A stretch of 5,910 nucleotides of DNA, from the NCBI GenBank assembly GCA_902727915.1, contig CACVAU010000041.1, positions 1 to 5,910 on the forward strand, read 5' to 3'. Origin of the DNA: an uncultured Sulfurovum sp. (lineage in GTDB: Bacteria; Campylobacterota; Campylobacteria; Campylobacterales; Sulfurovaceae). The notes beneath the pieces were generated by a model that was not told where the DNA came from, made no database searches, and saw nothing but the letters and a program-made list of their open reading frames with translations. Below, piece by piece: positions 1 to 5,152 of this stretch (positions within the stretch are counted from its first letter, which is position 1; each line of letters begins with the position of its first letter). Position numbers and translations under genes: made by a program.

Positions 1-466
<466 letters not shown>

Positions 467-477
467 TAGTGTTCCTT

Positions 478-512
478 AAATATAGTAATATTTTTGAAAT
501 ATTAGTATATTT
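478..512. repeat. AT-only inverted repeat in the groES leader (candidate RNA thermosensor or operator)
   Basis: The arms at 478-493 and 497-512 are 16 bases each, separated by three bases (TTG on the plus strand). They are complementary at 15 of 16 positions; the only mismatch is G485 opposite G505. Every pair is A-T. Read in the groES transcript (minus strand), this is a 15-pair A-U hairpin with one C-C mismatch and a CAA loop. It begins roughly a dozen bases after the inferred 5' end and ends directly against the AAGGAA ribosome-binding site. It is not CIRCE (9-9-9 with GC content). It could be a heat-melted RNA structure, an mRNA-stabilising 5' hairpin, or a DNA operator. The symmetry is directly visible; the function is inferred. 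Confidence 0.6.
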
Positions 513-530
513 TCCTATAAACTCAGCCTA

Positions 531-560
531 ATTATAGATACTTAAAAGTGATTTTTTAAC
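531..560 (-). promoter_or_regulatory. Putative groESL sigma70 promoter
   Basis: On the minus strand a perfect TATAAT lies at 536-531. A weak -35 (GTTAAA at 560-555, or TTAAAA one base over) sits about 18 bases upstream within A/T tracts, as is usual in Campylobacterota, where -35 boxes are poorly conserved. The start of transcription would fall near 524, giving a leader of roughly 57 bases that contains the whole 478-512 hairpin. The TATACT at 509-504, inside the hairpin, is a poorer alternative -10. Confidence 0.55.
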
Positions 561-576
561 TTTTTTAAAAAAACTC

Positions 577-605
577 TTGACAATAGATACCTTTTTAGCT
601 AAAAT
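577..605 (+). promoter_or_regulatory. tRNA promoter, near-consensus, with upstream A/T tracts
   Basis: TTGACA at 577-582 and TAAAAT at 600-605 are separated by exactly 17 bases: a full-consensus -35 and a one-mismatch -10. Upstream, 541-573 is made of T and A runs that look like an UP element. Transcription would start near 612, leaving a leader of about 15 bases before the tRNA. It lies back to back with the groES promoter. Confidence 0.75.
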
Positions 606-609
606 TTCG

Positions 610-712
610 ACTCTTCAAAACATAGGTGGTAAGGTAGCTCAGCTGGTTAGAGCGCTGGTCTCATAAGCCGGAGGTCGAGGGTTCGAGTCCCTCTCTTACT
701 ACCACTCTTCAA
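610..712. repeat. 9-bp direct repeat (ACTCTTCAA) flanking the tRNA
   Basis: ACTCTTCAA occurs at 610-618, just upstream of the mature tRNA, and again at 704-712, starting with the last base of the tRNA (94-base period). The bases on either side differ. It may be a relic of a tandem tRNA duplication that later collapsed, or chance; no transposase or integrase is nearby. Confidence 0.4.
628..704 (+). tRNA. tRNA with CAU anticodon, probably elongator tRNA-Met
   Basis: The 77-base gene folds into a full cloverleaf. The acceptor stem is 628-634 with 694-700 (seven pairs, G-U at both ends). The D stem is GCTC/GAGC (637-640, 650-653). The anticodon stem is 655-659 with 667-671, and the loop CTCATAA carries anticodon CAT at 662-664. 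The variable loop is 672-676. The T arm is GAGGG-TTCGAGT-CCCTC (677-693). The discriminator is A701 and the CCA is encoded (702-704). It is not the initiator: the three G-C pairs of the initiator anticodon stem and the 1-72 mismatch are missing. tRNA-Ile2 (lysidine-modified CAU) is the alternative, but the C4-G69 and C5-G68 pairs favoured by E. coli TilS are absent (both are A-U here), which favours Met. Class by structure is secure; Met over Ile is moderate. Confidence 0.93.
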
Positions 713-773
713 TTTAATCCCATTCAAAAACATTTACTAAGTACCCAAAAACAATAATTCAAACTTTACATTA

Positions 774-799
774 AGAATAGATTCTATTTTTGTTTTTTT
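774..799 (+). terminator. Weak terminator-like element after the tRNA
   Basis: A short stem (AGAA 774-777 with TTCT 782-785, four-base loop) is followed by an almost unbroken T tract (787-799, interrupted only by G792). The stem is too weak for a classical intrinsic terminator, but the long T run 70 bases past the tRNA and before the fmt promoter makes some role in ending tRNA transcription plausible. Apart from this and the fmt promoter I see nothing in 705-877. Confidence 0.3.
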
Positions 800-840
800 A
801 AAAATTTAAACATTGGCTTATGAATTAAAGTTGATATTTT

Positions 841-849
841 TGCTATAAT
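841..849 (+). promoter_or_regulatory. Extended -10 promoter of the fmt-birA-parA-parB operon
   Basis: TGCTATAAT at 841-849 is a perfect extended -10 (TGn plus TATAAT). No good -35 lies 16-18 bases upstream; the TTGATA at 831-836 is too close to serve. Transcription would start near 856, leaving about 22 bases before the fmt start codon. No other promoter is evident before 4162, so this is probably the main source of ParA and ParB. Confidence 0.65.
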
Positions 850-863
850 TTCACGAAAATAAA

Positions 864-869
864 AGGAGG
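864..869 (+). promoter_or_regulatory. Strong ribosome-binding site fixing the TTG start of fmt
   Basis: AGGAGG at 864-869 lies eight bases before TTG at 878. The first in-frame ATG falls six codons further in, inside the conserved Y-M-G-T-P motif, too late to be the start, so the TTG is the real initiator. Confidence 0.85.
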
Positions 870-877
870 AGCAAAAA

Positions 878-1789
878 TTGAAAAAAATAGTTTATATGGG
901 AACCCCTCATTATGCTAGAGAGATACTTCAAGTATTGATAGAGGATGAAGCCTTAGATATTCCATTAGTACTTTCTCAGCCAGATAGAAAAGCAGGCCGT
1001 AAAAATGAATTGAAAGCTCCAGAGGTTAAACTTTTAGCATTGGCACATGGTTTAAAGATATTACAACCTGAAAAACTTTCAGATGAAGGTGTTTATGAAG
1101 CAATTGTAGAAGCGAAACCAGACTTTATAGTGGTGGCTGCCTTTGGTCAGCTTTTACCTAAGTGTATTTTAGATATTGCTCCTTGTATTAATTTACATGC
1201 CTCTTTACTTCCTCAATATAGAGGTGCAAGTCCTGTACAACAATCTCTGTTGAATGGTGATAAATATACAGGTATTACAGCCATGCTTATGGAAGAAGGT
1301 TTGGATTCTGGACCAATTTTGGGTTATCGGTACTTTAAAATTCCAAATACCATGTTGTTACCTGATTTAATGAATAGGCTAAGTGTGGATGCTTGTGTTT
1401 TAACCTTAGATATTCTTCATTGTTTTGATAGTATTTTACCAATAGAGCAAAATAGGGCAATGGCAACCTATTGTAAGAAAATTAAGAAAAATGATGGTTT
1501 GGTTGATTTTACAGTTGCTTCGGATTTTTATGATAAATATCGTGCCTTTGAAGGGTGGCCAGGCATATTTGTTGAAGGTGGGATGAAAATAAAAGAGGTT
1601 AAGTTAGTTGAAAAAGAGAGTGAGAATAAAAAAGGTATTATTTTAGATATTAAAGATGATTCAGTTGTAATTGGTTGTGGAAAAGGTTCTTTGGAGATTG
1701 GTATTTTACAACCAGTATCAAAAAAAGCTGTTAATGCAAAAGCATATTGCGTGGGGAGAGGGTTAAAAGTTGGAACTTCTTTGCTTTAA
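878..1789 (+). CDS. fmt: Methionyl-tRNA formyltransferase
   Basis: Fmt transfers the formyl group of 10-formyltetrahydrofolate to the amino group of Met on the initiator tRNA, in the cytoplasm. The 303-residue protein is close to the 315 of E. coli. The N-terminal Rossmann-type domain (about 1-190) opens with KIVYMGTP, carries the tRNA-contact loop SQPDRKAGR (33-41) and FGQLLPK (89-95). The catalytic triad of the formyltransferase family is intact: Asn105 and His107 in INLHASLLPQYRGASP, and Asp143 in EEGLDSGPIL. The C-terminal OB-fold domain (about 205-303) includes RAFEGWPG (222-229). The start is TTG, set by the RBS at 864-869. It is the first gene of a four-gene run and its last 20 bases overlap birA. 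Identity is secure. Confidence 0.96.
   Translation: MKKIVYMGTPHYAREILQVLIEDEALDIPLVLSQPDRKAGRKNELKAPEVKLLALAHGLKILQPEKLSDEGVYEAIVEAKPDFIVVAAFGQLLPKCILDIAPCINLHASLLPQYRGASPVQQSLLNGDKYTGITAMLMEEGLDSGPILGYRYFKIPNTMLLPDLMNRLSVDACVLTLDILHCFDSILPIEQNRAMATYCKKIKKNDGLVDFTVASDFYDKYRAFEGWPGIFVEGGMKIKEVKLVEKESENKKGIILDIKDDSVVIGCGKGSLEIGILQPVSKKAVNAKAYCVGRGLKVGTSLL
1753..1762 (+). promoter_or_regulatory. Purine-rich ribosome-binding site for birA, inside fmt
   Basis: The stretch GGGGAGAGGG (1753-1762) sits about eight bases before the TTG at 1770 and lies within the last codons of fmt. It supports TTG as the birA start. The first in-frame ATG is 28 codons later, beyond the conserved S-T-Q motif. Confidence 0.6.
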
Positions 1790-2405
1790 TAGTTTAGCTT
1801 CTACACAAGAGTACCTCTTAGACGAATTAAAAAATAAACGGCTTAAAGTACCTATGTGTGTGATGGCAAAGAATCAGACAGCTGGAATAGGAAGTCGAAA
1901 TAATGCTTGGGAGGGAGGAGAGGGAAATCTTTTTTTCTCTTTTGCTCTTAATTTAGATACCCTACCCAATGATTTACCTTTGAGTTCGGCATCTATTTAT
2001 TTTTCATATATTATGCGAAAAGTTATTCATAAGTATGATGAATCAATTTGGTTGAAATGGCCTAATGATTTATATCAAAATGCAGATAAAATAGGAGGAA
2101 CCATAACAAAAAAAATAGATAATATTCTTCTTTGTGGAATGGGTATTAACTTACAAAAAAATTCAAATACGTTTAAAGCACTAAATCTCAATGTTGAGCC
2201 AATATGTTTACTTAATGAGTACTTATTGGCTTTGGAGAAGTACCCACTTTGGAAGCAAATTTTTAGTGAGTATAGGATAGAATTTGAGAGAAGTAAAGCA
2301 TATTTTACACATATCGAGGGTATACGAAAGCCCCTTAAAAAGGCTATTCTGTCAGAAGATGGCTCACTATTAATTGAAAATAAGAGAGTATATAGTATAA
2401 GATGA
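1770..2405 (+). CDS. birA: Biotin--protein ligase (monofunctional, no DNA-binding domain)
   Basis: It activates biotin with ATP to biotinyl-5'-AMP and attaches it to the lysine of the biotin carrier protein of acetyl-CoA carboxylase. The 211 residues cover the catalytic domain: NSLASTQEYLLDEL (7-20), the biotin-binding loop AGIGSRNNAW (38-47), GNLFFSF (52-58), the KWPND signature (96-100), DKIGGTI with catalytic-type Lys107 (106-112), GMGINL (123-128), and a short C-terminal SH3-like segment ending in SEDGSLLIENKRVYSIR. The N-terminal winged helix of E. coli BirA (321 residues) is absent, so it cannot act as the biotin-operon repressor. The loop differs from the E. coli GRGRRG: the position of Arg118 is Ser42. 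The TTG start is needed to keep the S-T-Q motif. It overlaps fmt by 20 bases and parA by ATGA. Confidence 0.93.
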   Translation: MELLCFNSLASTQEYLLDELKNKRLKVPMCVMAKNQTAGIGSRNNAWEGGEGNLFFSFALNLDTLPNDLPLSSASIYFSYIMRKVIHKYDESIWLKWPNDLYQNADKIGGTITKKIDNILLCGMGINLQKNSNTFKALNLNVEPICLLNEYLLALEKYPLWKQIFSEYRIEFERSKAYFTHIEGIRKPLKKAILSEDGSLLIENKRVYSIR

Positions 2406-3223
2406 GTGAAGTAATTACAATAGCAAATCAAAAGGGTGGTGTGGGAAAAACAACAACAGCTGTTAATCTTGCTGCAGCATTGGCACAAAGTGGAAAAAAA
2501 GTTCTTTTAATTGATGCTGATCCACAAACAAATGCAACCACAAGTTTAGGCTTTAATCGTAATGATTATGAATATAATATTTATCATGTACTCATTGGTA
2601 TTAAAAAGATGTCTGATGTGATTTTAGCTTCTAAGTTTAAAAACTTAGATATGGTACCTGCTAACATTGGATTGGTTGGCGTTGAAAAAGAATTTTATGA
2701 TCCTAATAAAAAAAACCGTGAGTTACTTTTAAAAAAAGCGATTAAACCAATTAAAGAAAATTATGATTATATCATAGTCGATTCACCTCCTGCTTTGGGA
2801 CCTATTACCATTAATTCTTTGGGTGCTGCTGATTCTGTTATTATTCCTATTCAGTGTGAATTTTTTGCGCTTGAAGGGTTGGCACAACTTTTAAATACAA
2901 TTAATTTGTTAAAAAAATCTATTAACCCAAAATTAACAATTAAAGGGTTTTTACCAACCATGTATTCCAGTCAAAATAATCTTTCTAAGCAAGTACTAGA
3001 AGATCTTTCTCATCATTTTCAAGATAAACTGTTTTTGACTAAAAAGAAAGAAGTACTTATTGTTCCTCGAAACATTAAAATTGCTGAAAGTCCAAGTTAT
3101 GGTAAACCTGTAACTGAGTATGCTAAAAAATCTAAAGGGGCAGCTGCTTATGTGGATTTGGCAAAAAGCATTGTGAAAATAACCAATGCCGATAAAAAAT
3201 TAGAAAAAGAGAGGGTACGATAA
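2402..3223 (+). CDS. parA: Chromosome-partitioning ATPase ParA (Soj)
   Basis: ParA/Soj is a deviant-Walker ATPase that dimerises with ATP, coats the nucleoid and is released by ParB, moving replicated origins apart. The 273-residue protein has the deviant Walker A KGGVGKTT (11-18; signature Lys11, Lys16), the A' motif LLIDADPQTNAT (35-46, Asp40), Walker B IIVDSPP (124-130, Asp127), PIQCEFFALEGL (149-160) and the Soj C-terminal signature VPRNIKIAESPSYGKP (221-236). The length fits the short, chromosomal class with no N-terminal HTH. Oddities: the two arginines shown to bind DNA in B. subtilis Soj (189 and 218) are Gln191 and Lys226, and about six extra residues with Lys214-216 precede VPRN. 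The ATGA overlap with birA and a weak, distant purine tract suggest translational coupling. The stop overlaps the parB start (TAATG). Confidence 0.96.
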   Translation: MSEVITIANQKGGVGKTTTAVNLAAALAQSGKKVLLIDADPQTNATTSLGFNRNDYEYNIYHVLIGIKKMSDVILASKFKNLDMVPANIGLVGVEKEFYDPNKKNRELLLKKAIKPIKENYDYIIVDSPPALGPITINSLGAADSVIIPIQCEFFALEGLAQLLNTINLLKKSINPKLTIKGFLPTMYSSQNNLSKQVLEDLSHHFQDKLFLTKKKEVLIVPRNIKIAESPSYGKPVTEYAKKSKGAAAYVDLAKSIVKITNADKKLEKERVR

Positions 3224-4077
3224 TGGCATTAGGTAGAGGACTTGGTGCAATATTAGATGAAGTGGGACAAGCCTATGACAGTGAAATGGGCATGTCGAGT
3301 TATGATGGTGAAGTGATACGAGATATTGATGTAAATGAAATATCGCCAAATCCTTATCAACCGAGAAAAACATTTGATTCAACAGCATTAGAAGAATTGG
3401 GTGACTCAATTCTTAGACATGGTCTTTTACAACCTATTGTGGTTATTGAAAAAGATGATGGGTATTTATTGGTTGCTGGTGAACGTAGACTTAGAGCGCA
3501 TAAGCTGGTTAATTTAGAGCATATTAAATGCATTGTTGCTGATGTTGATATTGATGATGTTAAGCTTAGAGAGTTAGCACTTATTGAAAATATTCAAAGA
3601 GAAAACTTAAATGCGATGGAGTTAGCAACCTCGTATGAAGAGCTTATTAAAGTTTATGAAATTACCCATGATGAACTCTCAGGGGTTGTTAATAAAAGTC
3701 GTTCACAAATAACCAATACTTTGAGACTTTTAGCACTCTCTTCTTATGTCCAAAAAAAATTAATAGAAGCGAGTATTTCTCAAGGACATGCAAAAATATT
3801 AGTTGGTTTTGATGAAGCAGAGCAAAAAATTTTAGTAGATACTATTATTGGTCAAAGGCTTTCTGTTCGTGAAACTGAATTGTTGGCTAAAAAAAGAAAA
3901 ATGATGAAGGAAAGTAAAGATAAGCCTTCTAAGCAAATATCAAGCTTTGTGCATACTTATGAAAAAAGAATTCAAGAGCGTCTACCTTTTGGTGTTAAAG
4001 TTAAAAATAATGCTTTGGAAATAAATTTTAAAAATGATGAAGAGGTTGAGAAATTTCTTAACATGTTACCAAAGTAG
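3223..4077 (+). CDS. parB: Chromosome-partitioning protein ParB (Spo0J)
   Basis: ParB binds parS sites near the origin, spreads as a CTP-gated clamp, and stimulates ParA ATPase. The 284 residues begin ALGRGLGAIL, the conserved basic tail that contacts ParA. A poorly conserved linker (about 14-32) follows. The CTP-binding N-domain has ISPNPYQPRKTF (40-51), LRHGLLQPIVV (64-74), VAGERRLRAHKL (84-95, with the GERRxR box) and ENIQRENLN (122-130). The central helix-turn-helix domain includes THDELSGVVNKSRSQITNTLRLLAL (148-172) and SQGHAKILVG (186-195). After a basic linker (about 223-237), the C-terminal 245-284 is the dimerisation domain. The start is set by the TAATG junction with parA and a GAGGG (3211-3215) seven bases upstream. 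No parS matching the Bacillus consensus was found in this window. Confidence 0.95.
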   Translation: MALGRGLGAILDEVGQAYDSEMGMSSYDGEVIRDIDVNEISPNPYQPRKTFDSTALEELGDSILRHGLLQPIVVIEKDDGYLLVAGERRLRAHKLVNLEHIKCIVADVDIDDVKLRELALIENIQRENLNAMELATSYEELIKVYEITHDELSGVVNKSRSQITNTLRLLALSSYVQKKLIEASISQGHAKILVGFDEAEQKILVDTIIGQRLSVRETELLAKKRKMMKESKDKPSKQISSFVHTYEKRIQERLPFGVKVKNNALEINFKNDEEVEKFLNMLPK

Positions 4078-4083
4078 ACAGAG

Positions 4084-4108
4084 AAACGCTTTGTGTCTAA
4101 AAGCGTTT
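4084..4108 (+). terminator. 9-bp hairpin after parB, probable terminator or mRNA end-stabiliser
   Basis: AAACGCTTT (4084-4092) and AAAGCGTTT (4100-4108) are perfectly complementary with a seven-base loop, starting six bases after the parB stop codon. The right arm ends in TTT but is followed by AAAATCCCC, so the usual U tract is missing. It marks the operon boundary; whether it ends transcription or only protects the 3' end is unclear. Confidence 0.5.
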
Positions 4109-4161
4109 AAAATCCCCTCATATATAACTAATTATTAATCAAATCATTACTTTAGGAAAGA

Positions 4162-4167
4162 TATAAT
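4162..4167 (+). promoter_or_regulatory. -10 element of the ATP synthase operon promoter
   Basis: A perfect TATAAT at 4162-4167 lies in the 116-base gap between parB and atpF'. No clear -35 is present; the upstream 4120-4150 is A/T rich, the usual style of Campylobacterota housekeeping promoters. Transcription would start near 4174, with AGGAG (4184-4188) five bases before the atpF' ATG. Confidence 0.65.
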
Positions 4168-4193
4168 ACGCAAAATTTTTTAGAGGAGTTTGA

Positions 4194-4616
4194 ATGCTTG
4201 ACTTGAATCCCGGTTTGATGTTGTTTGTTCTAGTTGTTTTCTTCTCTCTAATGTATTTGTTAAATACCATGCTGTATCAGCCTCTCTTGAAGTTTATGGA
4301 CGACAGAGAAGCAACAATAGCAAGTGATTTAAAGAATGCAGAAGAGATGGCAGATAACAGTTCTGATCTGAACATAAAAGCTAATGCACTCTTAGTTGAT
4401 GCGAAAGCTGAAGCTAATGCAATCAGAGAAAAAGCTACGTCTGAGGCGAAGGCTTTGGCAGAGAGTAAAATTGAAAGTAAAGTTAAAGAACTCGATGCAA
4501 GTTCAGCAGCCTTTTTAGCAGAGCTAGATGCTGAACAAGAGACATTGAAAAATACTTTAAAAGCTGAACTACCAGTTTTTAAAGAGACTTTACAAACTAA
4601 ACTTAGTAGCCTATAG
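4194..4616 (+). CDS. atpF': F1Fo ATP synthase subunit b' (peripheral stalk)
   Basis: Subunit b' pairs with b to form the peripheral stalk that holds the alpha3-beta3 head against rotation, anchored in the inner membrane. The 140-residue protein has one N-terminal membrane segment (about residues 8-28, GLMLFVLVVFFSLMYLLNTM), then YQPLLKFMDDREATI (28-42; the conserved Arg38 after the membrane exit), then a long Ala/Glu/Lys-rich helix to the end. It is typical of b' in being shorter than its partner and in lacking a leader peptide. The ATG has an AGGAG five bases upstream. It is the first gene of the atp operon; subunits a and c do not precede it. Its stop codon TAG overlaps the ribosome-binding site of the next gene. 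Confidence 0.93.
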   Translation: MLDLNPGLMLFVLVVFFSLMYLLNTMLYQPLLKFMDDREATIASDLKNAEEMADNSSDLNIKANALLVDAKAEANAIREKATSEAKALAESKIESKVKELDASSAAFLAELDAEQETLKNTLKAELPVFKETLQTKLSSL

Positions 4617-4620
4617 GAGG
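4615..4620 (+). promoter_or_regulatory. Ribosome-binding site that decides the atpF start
   Basis: AGGAGG at 4615-4620 overlaps the atpF' stop (4614-4616). Two tandem ATGs follow at 4622 and 4625. The first is only one base from the site, the second four, so 4625 is the more likely initiator. Confidence 0.7.
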
Positions 4621-4624
4621 GATG

Positions 4625-5152
4625 ATGAAACTTAAAAATATAGCGCTATTAGCAATTGCTTTGTTATTACCTTCATTGGTACTCGCATCAGATGATATAA
4701 CGATGACCAATTCTGACTTTTTCTATAGAGTTCTAAACTTCTCTGTATTTATTGGTATTCTTTATTATTTAATTGCTAATCCAATTAAAGAATATTTTAC
4801 AGGAAGAACAGAGGGGATTGCGAACCAATTAGAAGAGATTGAAGAGAAGTTACAAGCTTCTAAAAATGAACGTTTACTTGCAGAAGATAATCTTGTAAAA
4901 GCTGAAGAGAAAGCTAAAGAGATTGTGTTTGATGCAGGAAATGAGGCAAAAGTTTTATCAGCTAATATTAGCGATAAAAATGATGTTGCTTTAGTCTTAT
5001 TAGAAAAACAAGCTGATGAGAGACAAGCTTTAGCTGCTAAAAAAGCAACACAAGCAACCATTGATACTTTATTAAATGATGGTTTTGAAAACTCTGATAT
5101 TACGGTTGATGAATCTAAAGTAGTTTCATTGGTTTCAAGTAAGGTGGCATAA
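4625..5152 (+). CDS. atpF: F1Fo ATP synthase subunit b (peripheral stalk), with N-terminal leader
   Basis: This is the partner of b' in the stator stalk. From the 4625 start it has 175 residues (176 if the ATG at 4622 is used). The N-terminus looks like a cleavable signal peptide: KLKN, then the hydrophobic run IALLAIALLLPSLVLA, then a V-L-A/S site at about residue 21-22. After a short polar stretch (SDDITMTNSD) comes the true membrane segment (about 32-51, FFYRVLNFSVFIGILYYLIA), then NPIKEYFTGRTEGI with the conserved Arg, then a long charged coiled coil (about 65-145) and a C-terminal region expected to meet delta. A leader is not found on E. coli b, but I recall one in H. pylori AtpF. The stop overlaps the atpH ATG (TAATG). 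Confidence 0.93.
   Translation: MKLKNIALLAIALLLPSLVLASDDITMTNSDFFYRVLNFSVFIGILYYLIANPIKEYFTGRTEGIANQLEEIEEKLQASKNERLLAEDNLVKAEEKAKEIVFDAGNEAKVLSANISDKNDVALVLLEKQADERQALAAKKATQATIDTLLNDGFENSDITVDESKVVSLVSSKVA

Noticed and set aside
515..537. CTATAA...TTATAG inverted repeat overlapping the groES -10
   Set aside because: Six-base arms with an 11-base spacer in AT-rich DNA are easily due to chance, and one arm simply is the -10 box.
705..877. Possible small gene or RNA in the 173-base gap before fmt
   Set aside because: Apart from a weak hairpin with T tract and the fmt promoter, I see no ribosome site with an open frame and no strong fold.
2075..2488. Long open frame on the minus strand opposite birA/parA, and similar frames opposite groES, parB, atpF, atpH and atpA
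   Set aside because: They have no family resemblance, biased Ser/Leu/Phe composition typical of antisense shadows, and lie opposite well-conserved genes.
2710..2716. In-frame A AAA AAC slippery heptamer in parA (within a run of eight A)
   Set aside because: A -1 shift would meet TGA after one codon, giving a truncated product of about 107 residues; such A runs are common in AT-rich genes and I see no clear stimulatory element.
3730..3738. TTAGCACTC, a perfect half of the CIRCE heat-shock operator
   Set aside because: It lies inside parB coding for the conserved L-A-L-S region, and the matching GAGTGCTAA nine bases on is absent.
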